The position numbers and the translations under genes were made by a program. Of a stretch of 64,000 nucleotides of DNA, positions 45,837 to 54,084 are shown one piece after another (the first letter of the stretch is position 1; each line of letters begins with the position of its first letter). The notes beneath the pieces were generated by a model that worked only from the letters and a program-made list of their open reading frames with translations, searched no databases and had not been told where the DNA came from. This stretch comes from Azospirillum oryzae (GTDB lineage Bacteria > Pseudomonadota > Alphaproteobacteria > Azospirillales > Azospirillaceae), in NCBI RefSeq assembly GCF_900177515.1, contig NZ_FXAK01000004.1, positions 186,001 to 250,000 of the forward strand, read 5' to 3'.

Positions 45837-46757
45837 TCAGCGCTTCCGCGCCGCGAAGATGATCGGCGTTTCCCAGTGCAGGCGGCGCGCCAGCCAGATC
45901 GCCGGCTCCAGCAGGCCGGAGCGGTGGACGAAGGTGACGATGCGCTTGGCGACCGACAGCGCCGCCCAGTCGCCGAAGCCCAGCGTGCGCAGCCGCTGTT
46001 CGAAGACACCCCAGCCCCAGTCCAGCACCTCCAGCCGGCCGGGATGGCGGCGGAGCCAGCGGTCGAACCAGGGGCGGTCGATCAGGTTGAGGGTGTCCAC
46101 ATAGGACGGGTCGCGGCCGAACAGCCGGACATAGAGCTTCGCCAGCCCGGCCGGCATCCGCGGCAGCCACAGGATGCCGTAATGCCCCTCCCACCAGGAG
46201 CCGTAGTTCGGCACGACGACCAGCAGCAGCCCGCCCGGCTTCAGCACGCGCAGCGCCTCGTCCAGCACCGCCGCCGGGTCGCCGACATGCTCCAGCACAT
46301 TGGAGGAATAGACGATGTCGAAGCTGGCATCCGCGAAGGGAATCGCCTCGCCGGTGGCGTCCTGCACCGCGTCGGCCGGCAGGCCGTAATGGTCGATCAG
46401 CCGGCGGCAGACGTCGAGCGTGGAGCTGTATTCGCCCATGCTGGGCTCGATGCCGTGGATGTCGAGCCCATGGGCGGTGCGCCCGCGCACCACGGTCATG
46501 CCGCAGCCGGAGCCCACCTCCAGGATGCGGGCCTTGTCCGCATCGACGCCGGCGGCCGCGGCGGTTCGCCGCAGCTCCGCCACCTGCTCGTCGGCGCGCG
46601 CCTCCGACAGCATGTCGCGCACGACGTCGGCAACCGGGACGCGGGTGACGCCGCCGATGAAGCCGCTGTCGATGTAGCCGTGGGACAGCAGCCGGCCCAG
46701 CTCCTCCCAGTCGGGAGGAAGCGTCCGATCCTCCTGCCCCGCCGCCGCCTCAGGCAT
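45837..46757 (-). CDS. SAM-dependent methyltransferase
   Basis: A 306-residue product begins MPEAAAGQEDRTLPPDWEEL. The class I methyltransferase core is visible: ARILEVGSGCGMTVVRGRTA at about 95-115 (motif I), HGIEPSMGEYS, FDIVYSSNVLEHVGDPAAVL near 165 and VLKPGGLLLVVVPNYGSWW near 190. The C-terminal region (about 210-300) is long for such enzymes and is likely acceptor-binding. The start overlaps the end of the preceding methyltransferase by 8 bases. The sugar or lipid acceptor is unknown; the operon context suggests glycan methylation. Confidence 0.88.
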   Translation of the reverse strand: MPEAAAGQEDRTLPPDWEELGRLLSHGYIDSGFIGGVTRVPVADVVRDMLSEARADEQVAELRRTAAAAGVDADKARILEVGSGCGMTVVRGRTAHGLDIHGIEPSMGEYSSTLDVCRRLIDHYGLPADAVQDATGEAIPFADASFDIVYSSNVLEHVGDPAAVLDEALRVLKPGGLLLVVVPNYGSWWEGHYGILWLPRMPAGLAKLYVRLFGRDPSYVDTLNLIDRPWFDRWLRRHPGRLEVLDWGWGVFEQRLRTLGFGDWAALSVAKRIVTFVHRSGLLEPAIWLARRLHWETPIIFAARKR

Positions 46758-47508
46758 TCTTCGTCGCCCGGATCACGAAGATCGTGGCGCTCTTCATCCG
46801 GCCCAGGCGGTCCTGGATGCACTCCGCCTTGAAGCCGTTGCGCTCGAACAGCGCGACGATCTCCTCGATCGAATAGAAGGTCTTGTAGGGCGGATAGTAC
46901 CAGTCCTCGACCTGGGCCTGGATCGACACGTTGTCGGCGCGGCGGTTGATCTCCTGCCCCTTGAGGGCGCAGGCGACCTTGGTCAGTCCGGTGAAGAAGC
47001 CGCCGACCAGCTTGCGTCGGGCCGGCGTGTCCATGTAGGCGCGGCAGAAATGGCGCACGCCCTCATGCACCGGCGACAGCCAGGTCTTCAGGTAAAGGCC
47101 GAGATAGACGGTGCCGCCCGGCTTGGTGACGGCCATCAGGTTGCGCATCACCTTCATCGGATCGGGTGCCATCATCGCCACGCCCCAGCACCAGACCAGA
47201 TCGAACGGCCCGAGGTTCGTGTCCAGTTCCTGCAGATCCTGGTGGTGGAACGCGATGTTGTCGCGGCCGAAGCGCTGGGCCTGCTGGCGCGCGGTGGCGA
47301 GGCTGTCCGACGACACGTCGACCGACACCACCTGCTCGGCCATCTCCGACAGGATGACCGAGCAGATGCCGTGGCCGCAGCCGGCATCCAGCGCCCGGCC
47401 GAGCTGCCGCTCGGTCAGCGTCTCCAGCATGTACTTCTTGGTCTCGTCGTAGATCGGCACGAAACGGGGCCAGAAGTCGTCGTAGAATTCCTTGGTCGCG
47501 AGATCCAT
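46750..47508 (-). CDS. SAM-dependent methyltransferase
   Basis: The product (about 252 residues) starts MDLATKEFYDDFWPRFVPIY at the ATG at 47508; an upstream extension to 47625 is rejected as low-complexity. A methyltransferase core is present: GRALDAGCGHGICSVILSEM (motif I), VVSVDVSSDSLATARQQAQR (motif II) and GPFDLVWCWGVAMMAPDPMK, LMAVTKPGGTVYLGLYLKTW (motifs IV-V). The C-terminal half (YYPPYKTFYSIEEIVALFER) is typical of glycan- or lipid-modifying methyltransferases. It overlaps the next methyltransferase by 8 bases and follows the TPR-GT11-like gene by about 55 bases, so these are probably one transcript. Confidence 0.88.
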   Translation of the reverse strand: MDLATKEFYDDFWPRFVPIYDETKKYMLETLTERQLGRALDAGCGHGICSVILSEMAEQVVSVDVSSDSLATARQQAQRFGRDNIAFHHQDLQELDTNLGPFDLVWCWGVAMMAPDPMKVMRNLMAVTKPGGTVYLGLYLKTWLSPVHEGVRHFCRAYMDTPARRKLVGGFFTGLTKVACALKGQEINRRADNVSIQAQVEDWYYPPYKTFYSIEEIVALFERNGFKAECIQDRLGRMKSATIFVIRATKNA

Positions 47509-47563
47509 GGGGCTGCCCTCCCGCCCTTTCGAGGGCGTCCTTCGGTCGTGATGGTGGTGGTCT

Positions 47564-49483
47564 TTAAGGGGTGCCGGACGGCGCCGTCCAGGGGGAATAG
47601 GGCCTGATCCGCCGCGCCGCCGCATCGGGCTCGACGAACAGGCGGGCGTTGCGGTTCAAAAGCGCCGCCAGCTGGCTGTAGCCGCTCTGGGCGCTGACGC
47701 CCAGAACGTCGGCGTTCATCAGCACATGGAAGTCCTGCAGGAACTCCAGCCCGGTCCAGGGCTGCGCCACGTCGGTCAGCGAGACCGGCGCGAACGCCGC
47801 GAAGTCGGCGATGGTCGCCGGATCGTCGGTGGCGATGTAGAGCACCGGCCGGTCCAGCGTCGGCCACAGTGCCTTCAGCCAGTCGACGTACCAGGCGGTT
47901 TCGGTGATGGTGTAGCGGAACCAGACGAAGTCGCCGCGACGGATGTGCAGCGCCACCACCGTGTTGCCGCGCGCTTTCAGCGCCTGCATCACCGGATCGA
48001 CATGGGGCAGCCACTCGGGCCGCGGCCGCAGCCAGGACTGCACCCGCTCGCGCCATTCCTCACGGTGATCGAACAGGAACAGGGGCGAGAGGATGTCGAC
48101 GTCCGGACGCGGGTCGTCGCGCCGCCCGGTCACCAGATCGTTCAGGATGCGCCGGGCGAAATGCATCGGCTTCAGCCCGCCCGAGGGCCGGGGATCGTCG
48201 AGGTCGAAGTAATAGCCGCCGACCCAGTCCGGCGTCTCCAGCCGGTAGCCGAATTTCTCGGCGTAGAGCCGCAGCAGCACATATTCCAGCACATTGTGGG
48301 CGAAGCGCCCATGGGTGGCCAGCGTGGAGGAGCAGATGCGCGGGGCGGCGGGGTCGGGGTTGGCCGGCCGCTCCAGCCGCCTGCCCTGCCGGGCCAGGAC
48401 CTGTTGCAGTCCGGCGATCGACTTCACGGTGAAGAAGCGGCTGCCATGGCCATGGATGCCGGCCAGAACCTCCACCGCGCGGTCGACCTCGCCGGCCGCC
48501 AGCCAGCTTTCGGCGACGGCGGTCAGGCACTCGATGCGGAAGGTGTTGGGGTCGGCGGCATGCGGATAGCGGTAGTCGGCGAAGAAGCGCCGGGCCTCAT
48601 CAAACCGCCCCTGGCGCACCAGCAGGGCCGACAGCATGTCGATGGCGCCGGGCACGTCGCTGCCCGGCCTGGTCAGCGCCAGCCGCAGCACCTGCTCCGC
48701 CTCGGCCTCGCGGCCAAGATCGGTCAGCACGTCGGCCAGCCGGGTCAGCGCCAGGGCGACGCCGGCGCGCGCGGCACCGGCATAGCTGTCGACCGCCGCA
48801 TCGGCCAGCCCCGCGGCATGCTGGGCATTGCCCTGGTTGTAAAGCGTGTTGCCCTGCCCCGGCCGGATCAGGAGTCCGCGGCGGAAGCAGGTCAAGGCAT
48901 CGGACGGATCGCCCAGCTCGAGCCGGATGTTCCCGAGATTCGCCTGGGCGTCGGCAAAGTCCGGCTGCAGGATGAGCGCGTTGCGCTGGCTTGCCTGCGC
49001 CGCCTCCACAGCCCCATTCTGGCGCAGCGCGATTCCGAGGTCGTGATAGGCATCGGCACGGCCGGGGGTCAGCCGCAGCACGCGGCGAAAAGCCACGGCG
49101 GCGGTCTCCCAGTCGCGCGGACCGCCGCGCCCGCCCAGCAGGAAGGCAAGCGCCGAATACGCGCCCTCCAGCCCCGGATCGATCAGGATCGCCCGGCGGT
49201 GGGCGGCGGCGGCGGCATCGACCTGCCCCAGCTCGGACAGGGTGCTGCCGAGATTGCAGGAGGCGTCCGCCATATCCGGCGCGATGCCGAGAGCGGCGCG
49301 GATCAGCTCGAGCGCCTTCTCCCGGCGTCCCTGGCGCCGCTCGATCAGTCCCAGCAGATGCAGGGCGTGGGCATTGCGCGGGTCGACCTCCAGAATGCGC
49401 AGATAGACCCCGCGCGCCTCGTCCAGGCGGCCGGCGCGCTGAAATCCAACGGCGATCTGCAATGCTTCGGCAACGGTAGCCAT
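47564..49483 (-). CDS. TPR-repeat protein with GT11-like (fucosyltransferase-type) domain
   Basis: The product (about 639 residues) starts MATVAEALQIAVGFQRAGRL at the ATG at 49483. TPR repeats cover about 1-330 (FQRAGRLDEARGVYLRILEV; LIERRQGRREKALELIRAAL; LGNIRLELGDPSDALTCFRR). The C-terminal domain contains FAHNVLEYVLLRLYAEKFGY, then VVALHIRRGDFVWFRYTITE near residue 520. HIRRGDF is the GDP-fucose-binding signature shared by GT11, GT23 and protein O-fucosyltransferases. LDRPVLYIATDDPATIADFA and FHVLMNADVLGVSAQSGYSQ, also typical of these families, follow. It is likely a fucosyltransferase using GDP-fucose from gmd/fcl. It is the first gene of an operon with two methyltransferases and an acetyltransferase. 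Confidence 0.82.
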   Translation of the reverse strand: MATVAEALQIAVGFQRAGRLDEARGVYLRILEVDPRNAHALHLLGLIERRQGRREKALELIRAALGIAPDMADASCNLGSTLSELGQVDAAAAAHRRAILIDPGLEGAYSALAFLLGGRGGPRDWETAAVAFRRVLRLTPGRADAYHDLGIALRQNGAVEAAQASQRNALILQPDFADAQANLGNIRLELGDPSDALTCFRRGLLIRPGQGNTLYNQGNAQHAAGLADAAVDSYAGAARAGVALALTRLADVLTDLGREAEAEQVLRLALTRPGSDVPGAIDMLSALLVRQGRFDEARRFFADYRYPHAADPNTFRIECLTAVAESWLAAGEVDRAVEVLAGIHGHGSRFFTVKSIAGLQQVLARQGRRLERPANPDPAAPRICSSTLATHGRFAHNVLEYVLLRLYAEKFGYRLETPDWVGGYYFDLDDPRPSGGLKPMHFARRILNDLVTGRRDDPRPDVDILSPLFLFDHREEWRERVQSWLRPRPEWLPHVDPVMQALKARGNTVVALHIRRGDFVWFRYTITETAWYVDWLKALWPTLDRPVLYIATDDPATIADFAAFAPVSLTDVAQPWTGLEFLQDFHVLMNADVLGVSAQSGYSQLAALLNRNARLFVEPDAAARRIRPYSPWTAPSGTP

Positions 49484-49773
49484 GACGATCCGTGCTGTGC
49501 GCGGCCCCCGGCCCCGGCCCCGCAGTCGCACCCGACCGAGGGCCGCCGGGGATGGCCGGCCCGTTCGGCGCGCACCCTATCGTTCCGCGATAGCCGCTTC
49601 AACTCCGTTCGTGCCGCGCCGGGGCTTCTCCACCCCCCCGAGAATGCGTCCTGCCGGAGGCTTCACTGCCCCCGTGCCTTCTCTGGGACCAGGACGCAAC
49701 GCCCCTTGCCTTGCCCGGATCCTTTGAGGATAGTGCCCGATCATCAACGCTGTACAGATCAAGGGTCGGTCCT

Positions 49774-50829
49774 TTGCGCAAAGTTGCCCTCATCACCGGC
49801 GCCACCGGCCAGGATGGCGCGTATCTTGCCGAGCTTCTGCTGGGGAAGGGCTATATCGTCCATGGCGTCAAGCGCCGGTCCTCGTCCTTCAACACAGGGC
49901 GCGTGGAGCATCTCTACCGCGACCCACATGAGGAGGACGTGCGCTTCTTCATGCATTACGGCGACCTGACCGACAGCACCAACCTGATCCGGCTGGTCCA
50001 GCAGATCCAGCCGACCGAGATCTACAATCTGGCGGCCCAGAGCCACGTGCATGTGAGCTTCGAGACGCCGGAATACACCGCCAACGCCGACGGCATCGGC
50101 ACGCTGCGCCTCTTGGAGGCGATCCGTATCCTGGGCCTGGAGAAGACCGCGCGCTTCTATCAGGCCTCCACCTCGGAGCTGTACGGCAAGGTGCAGGAGA
50201 CGCCGCAGCGCGAGACCACGCCGTTCTACCCACGCAGCCCCTATGCCGCGGCCAAGCTGTACGCCTACTGGATCACGGTGAACTACCGCGAGGCCTACGG
50301 CATGCACGCCAGCAACGGCATCCTGTTCAACCATGAAGGCCCGACCCGCGGCGAGACCTTCGTCACCCGCAAGATCACCCGGGCGGTGGCCAGCATCGAA
50401 CAGGGCCGCCAGGACTGCCTGTATCTGGGCAACCTGGACGCCAAGCGCGACTGGGGCCATGCGCGGGACTATGTCGAGGGGATGTGGCGCATCCTGCAGC
50501 AGGACGAGGCCGACGATTACGTGCTGGCCACCGGCGAGACCCACAGCGTGCGCGAGTTCGTCGAGCTGGCCTTCGGCCATGTCGGCCGCGGCATCGAGTG
50601 GCGCGGCGAGGGCGTCGACGAGGAAGGCGTCTGCCAGAAGACCGGCAAGGTGGTGGTGCGCATCGACCCGCGCTATTTCCGCCCGACCGAGGTCGACCTG
50701 CTGCTGGGCGATCCCAGCAAGGCGCGCGAGAAGCTGGGCTGGACCCACACCACCGCCTTCCGCGATCTGGTCCGCGAGATGGTCGAGTCCGACATGCGTC
50801 TGCTGGCCGACGGCGACGATCATCGCTGA
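49774..50829 (+). CDS. gmd: GDP-mannose 4,6-dehydratase, copy B
   Basis: This is a 351-residue product with the same sequence as copy A except EEGVCQ for EEGLCQ and the C-terminal end ([16 protein letters not shown] instead of the replaced end). It carries [20 protein letters not shown] and [12 protein letters not shown], the active-site Thr/Ser, Glu and YxxxK. The start is probably TTG at 49774, as sequence conservation with copy A begins at GGTCCTTTGCGCAAAG; an ATG at 49711 would add 21 residues not present in copy A. It is followed by the TnpB-type element and then the gmd-like gene at 52564. The native C-terminus marks this as the ancestral copy. Confidence 0.93.
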   Translation: MRKVALITGATGQDGAYLAELLLGKGYIVHGVKRRSSSFNTGRVEHLYRDPHEEDVRFFMHYGDLTDSTNLIRLVQQIQPTEIYNLAAQSHVHVSFETPEYTANADGIGTLRLLEAIRILGLEKTARFYQASTSELYGKVQETPQRETTPFYPRSPYAAAKLYAYWITVNYREAYGMHASNGILFNHEGPTRGETFVTRKITRAVASIEQGRQDCLYLGNLDAKRDWGHARDYVEGMWRILQQDEADDYVLATGETHSVREFVELAFGHVGRGIEWRGEGVDEEGVCQKTGKVVVRIDPRYFRPTEVDLLLGDPSKAREKLGWTHTTAFRDLVREMVESDMRLLADGDDHR

Positions 50830-50899
50830 CACAAGCCATCCGATCTCTCAAGAGACCTTATCAAGGCGCCGTCCCATGACCGAGAACGCAACCTTGGCG

Positions 50900-52550
50900 G
50901 CGTGCAAGCCCCTGGTTTCAGCCATGGGGACGGCGCCGCCTTCGACGAAGGCGAAATGTGTTCACCAATCGTTCCAGGCAGAGTACGCTGCCCTCATGCG
51001 CGCCGCCACCCCCTCTTTCATCGCCGAGTTCCCGCTGCGCACCAGCGCAGCCGACGAACGCGTGCTGGAGGTGCGTTTGGAAGCGGCACGACACATCTAC
51101 AACGCCTGCCTGGATGAGACGCTGAAGCGCCTTGCCCTGATGCGCCAGTCCAAAGACTGGCAGGCCGCCTGTCGCCTGGCCAGGAGCAAGGAACGCACCG
51201 CGCTGTTCAAGGCAGTGATGCTGCGCTTCTGCTTCTCGTCGGCGTCTGTCCAGAAACACGCCGAGGCGTGCCGGAACGCTTGCTGGATCGGCCAGCACCT
51301 CGGCAGCCACGACACGCAGACCACCTCCTTGCGCGCCTTCAAGGCGGTGCAGATGCACGCCTTCGGCAAGCGGGGGCGCCCCCGCTTCAAGGGCAAGAAC
51401 CGGCTTTCCTCGGTCGAGGGCAAGGGCGACGCGGTGATCCGCCTGCGTTGGCAGGATGAAAAAGCCGTCGTGCTGTGGAACGGCCTCGTCCTGCCGCTCC
51501 TGCGCGATCCGCACGACCGCGACGGTTGGCAAAAGCAGGCGTTGGCGTGCCGGACCAAGTACGTCCGCGTCCTGCGCCGCAGCGTGCGCGGCAAGACGCG
51601 CTGGTATGCCCAATTGGTTCAGGAAGGGCTGGCACCACGCAAGGAGCGGCTGCCGGTCGGTGCTGGCATCGTCGGCCTGGACCTCGGGCCAAGCACCATC
51701 GCCGCCGTGTCGGACACGGATGCCACGCTGGAGCCGTTCTGCCCAGGCGTGGCCGACAGGGACCGGGCGATCCGCCGTCTCCAGCGCGCCATGGACCGGT
51801 CCCGCCGCGCCACCAACCCCGACGCCTTCAATGCGGATGGCACGTACCGCCGGGGTGCGCGCATCACAGTGCGCTCGCGCCGCTACCGCGTCCTGGCGGC
51901 CAAGAAGGCCGAGGTGGAACGGTGTCTGGCGGCCGAGCGCAAGCGAGCGCAGGGCGAACTCGTCAATCGTGTGCTGGCCCACGGCAACCTCATCAAGATG
52001 GAGAAGGTGAGTTACCGGAGTTTCCAGAGGAATTTCGGCCGGAGCGTAAAGCGTCGCGCGCCGTCCCTGTTCGTCTCGACGCTGAAGCGCAAGGCTGCGA
52101 GTGCCGGTGCTTCGGTGGTGGAGTTCGCAACGCGGACGACGCGGCTGTCGCAGGTCAGCCACGATACGGGTGAATACATGAAGAAGCCGCTGTCCCAGCG
52201 GTGGCACGTGTTCGCCGATGGCAGCCGGGTGCAGCGTGATCTGTACTCGGCGTGGCTCGCGCGCTTTGTCGAACAGGACAGGCTCGACGCATCCCAGTGC
52301 GCGTTGCATTGGGCGGCTGCGGAACCGCTGCTGAAACGGGCGGCGTCGGGCTTCACCCAATCTGCGAGCGGGGCGGGCTTTGCCGGTCCCCACGTCCGCC
52401 CTGGCAACAGGGGTGGCGTCGGAGCGGATCGTCCGTTGCAGGAGGATGGCCGCCGGACCGAGGCTGCGGATGCTGTAGCGCAAGCGAGAGCCGCAGAGAG
52501 GTCCGGCGCAGGCACCTCCAGAACCGCTTGGCTGTAGCCATGGGGAGGTT
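50900..52550 (+). mobile_element. TnpB-type (IS200/IS605-like) element without TnpA
   Basis: The element is inferred from paired subterminal hairpins: CCCCTGG and CCATGGGG at 50909-50929 on the left, and TGGC/GCCA at 52529-52540 followed by TGGGGAGGTTCA on the right. Both contain the shared sequence AGCCATGGGGA. Such hairpins are typical of IS200/IS605 ends. It lies between gmd and a gmd-like gene and probably split an operon. Exact ends are not fixed, as these elements make no target duplication. No TnpA is present, so it would be moved in trans. Confidence 0.65.
50996..52537 (+). CDS. tnpB: TnpB/OrfB-like RNA-guided-nuclease-family protein lacking the zinc ribbon
   Basis: The 513-residue product begins MRAATPSFIAEFPLRTSAAD. 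I prefer the ATG at 50996 because earlier ATGs lie within the left-end hairpin region. It shows IS605 OrfB features: an N-terminal helix-turn-helix (QEVRLEAARHIYNACLDETL-like), FKAVQMHAFGKRGRPRFKGK with the Arg-rich bridge, RuvC-I GLDLGPSTIAAVSDT near residue 225, RuvC-II LIKMEKVSYRSFQRN near 330 and RuvC-III RVQRDLYSAWLARF near 415. The CxxC...CxxC zinc ribbon that normally lies before RuvC-III is replaced by VSHDTGEYMKKPLSQRWHVF. It probably still folds as a nuclease; whether it cuts is unknown. Confidence 0.82.
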   Translation: MRAATPSFIAEFPLRTSAADERVLEVRLEAARHIYNACLDETLKRLALMRQSKDWQAACRLARSKERTALFKAVMLRFCFSSASVQKHAEACRNACWIGQHLGSHDTQTTSLRAFKAVQMHAFGKRGRPRFKGKNRLSSVEGKGDAVIRLRWQDEKAVVLWNGLVLPLLRDPHDRDGWQKQALACRTKYVRVLRRSVRGKTRWYAQLVQEGLAPRKERLPVGAGIVGLDLGPSTIAAVSDTDATLEPFCPGVADRDRAIRRLQRAMDRSRRATNPDAFNADGTYRRGARITVRSRRYRVLAAKKAEVERCLAAERKRAQGELVNRVLAHGNLIKMEKVSYRSFQRNFGRSVKRRAPSLFVSTLKRKAASAGASVVEFATRTTRLSQVSHDTGEYMKKPLSQRWHVFADGSRVQRDLYSAWLARFVEQDRLDASQCALHWAAAEPLLKRAASGFTQSASGAGFAGPHVRPGNRGGVGADRPLQEDGRRTEAADAVAQARAAERSGAGTSRTAWL

Positions 52551-52563
52551 CAGCATTGGAGGA

Positions 52564-53544
52564 ATGACCCGAAGCGAACCGAAGACCGCGCTGATCTTCG
52601 GCGTTTCGGGCCAGGACGGCGCCTATCTCTCGCAACTCCTGCTGGGCAAGGGCTATACGGTCCACGGCACCTCGCGCGACCGGGAGATGTCGAGCTTCGC
52701 CAACCTGCGGCGGCTCGGCATCTTCGGCCGGGTGGTCCTGCATTCGGCCGTGCTGACCGACTTCCGCAGCGTGGTCGAGGTGATCGCCCGCGTCCGCCCG
52801 GCCGAGATCTACAACCTCGCCAGCCAGGCCTCGGTCGGCCTGTCCTTCGACCAGCCGGTCGAGACGCTGAACAGCACCATCTCCAGCACCATCAACATCC
52901 TGGAGGCGATCCGCTTCCTGGGCTTGGACACCCGCTTCTACAGCGCCTGCTCCAGCGAATGCTTCGGCAACACCCAGGCGCCGGCGGACGAGACCACCCC
53001 CTTCCACCCCCGCAGCCCCTACGGCGTCGGCAAGGCCGCCGCCTTCTGGGCGGTCGCCAACTACCGCGAGGCCTACGGCCTGTTCGCCTGCTCCGGCATC
53101 CTGTTCAACCATGAATCGCCGCTGCGCCCGACCCGCTACGTCACGCAGAAGATCATCCGCGGCGCCGCCGACATCGCCGAGGGCAAGGCCGAGGTGCTGG
53201 AACTGGGGACGCTGTCGATCGCCCGCGACTGGGGCTGGGCTCCGGAATATGTCGACGCCATGGCCCGCATGCTGACCCTGGACGAGCCGCAGGATTTCGT
53301 GATCGCCACCGGCGAGGCGAGCCGGCTGGAGGATTTCGTCGCCCAGGCCTTCTCCTGTTTCGGGCTGGACTGGCGCCGCCATGTCGTCAGCAATCCGGAC
53401 CTGCTGCGCCCGTCGGACATCGCGTTCAGCGTCGGCAACTCCGCCAAGGCGGAACGGCTGCTGGGATGGCGCGCCGAGCGGCGGATGGCCGACGTGGTCA
53501 GCGGACTGGCCGACGCCGAAATGGCGCGCCGGTCCGCCGATTGA
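52564..53544 (+). CDS. GDP-mannose 4,6-dehydratase-family SDR (gmd paralogue)
   Basis: A 326-residue product begins MTRSEPKTALIFGVSGQDGA; GGAGGA precedes the ATG at 52564. It is an extended SDR with the NAD(P) loop FGVSGQDGAYLSQLLLGKG, VLHSAVLTDFRSVVEVIARV, YSACSSECFGNTQAPADETT and SPYGVGKAAAFWAVANYREA, where YxxxK is intact and SSE replaces TSE. It is clearly a Gmd relative but diverged from both gmd copies, so the substrate may be another GDP-sugar; Gmd-like dehydratase activity, or a GDP-4-keto-6-deoxymannose reductase-like role, are both possible. It probably formed an operon with gmd copy B before the TnpB insertion. Confidence 0.85.
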   Translation: MTRSEPKTALIFGVSGQDGAYLSQLLLGKGYTVHGTSRDREMSSFANLRRLGIFGRVVLHSAVLTDFRSVVEVIARVRPAEIYNLASQASVGLSFDQPVETLNSTISSTINILEAIRFLGLDTRFYSACSSECFGNTQAPADETTPFHPRSPYGVGKAAAFWAVANYREAYGLFACSGILFNHESPLRPTRYVTQKIIRGAADIAEGKAEVLELGTLSIARDWGWAPEYVDAMARMLTLDEPQDFVIATGEASRLEDFVAQAFSCFGLDWRRHVVSNPDLLRPSDIAFSVGNSAKAERLLGWRAERRMADVVSGLADAEMARRSAD

Positions 53545-53611
53545 GCGTGCGGAAAGCCCGGCCACCGGCCTCCCCCCCTGCGGAACAGCCTTTTCGGAGA
53601 GAACCCGTCCC

Positions 53612-54043
53612 ATGTCGGCCAGGAGCAAGCTCGTCATCAACATCGAGGTGGACGACCGCACCGTCCTGTTTCCGGACGGCAAGTTCCTGTCCCACATCGC
53701 CCTGCATGAAGGCGAAACCTCGGAGGGTGACGGCGCGGTGCGGCTGGAAGGCGTCTTCCTGTTCAACGAAAGCCGGCTGGGGCCGGAGATCGCCTGCCTG
53801 GCAGTGGAGGACGCCCGCGAGTTCGCCCGGTCGATCCTGGACGCCGTGTTCCAGGGCCGCACCCAGCATGTCCTGTCGGAAGCCGCCAAGGTCGCGGTGG
53901 TCTTCAACCCGAACGGCTTCGTCCTGCGCTTCGGCGAAGGGGCGGTCCTGCGCGAGCTGTTCATCGGCTCTCCCGCCATCGTCCGGCTGGCCCAGGGTGT
54001 CCTGCGGATGGCCGACCGCCTGTCGGCGCTGCCCGCGCACTGA
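53612..54043 (+). CDS. Small hypothetical protein downstream of gmd-like gene
   Basis: A 143-residue product begins MSARSKLVINIEVDDRTVLF. GGAGAG precedes the ATG at a longer spacing. It is predominantly beta-strand at first (VDDRTVLFPDGKFLSHIALH; RLEGVFLFNESRLGPEIACL) and then helical (AREFARSILDAVFQGRTQHV; VRLAQGVLRMADRLSALPAH). No membrane helix or signal peptide. It follows the gmd-like gene by 67 bases and may share its transcript; it is convergent with the GT41-like gene. Function not recognised. Confidence 0.6.
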   Translation: MSARSKLVINIEVDDRTVLFPDGKFLSHIALHEGETSEGDGAVRLEGVFLFNESRLGPEIACLAVEDAREFARSILDAVFQGRTQHVLSEAAKVAVVFNPNGFVLRFGEGAVLRELFIGSPAIVRLAQGVLRMADRLSALPAH

Positions 54044-54084
54044 CCCTCATCCCCAGCCGGCCGAACGGCTTGGCCGCGTTGCGG

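Larger units (their letters stand above)
22555..50790. repeat. Long inverted repeat formed by the two gmd copies
   Basis: About 1.03 kb at 22555-23580 and 49769-50790 are near-identical in opposite orientation. They flank about 26 kb carrying FkbM, the T1SS operon, the fucose genes and most transferases. The shared block ends on both sides at the gene boundaries (from GGTCCTTTGCGCAAAG to GTCGAGTCCGACATGC). Confidence 0.85.

Noticed and set aside
49711..49773. ATG at 49711 as start of gmd copy B
   Set aside because: The 21 added residues are not present in copy A, and conservation begins at the TTG at 49774; no known Gmd has such an extension that I recall.
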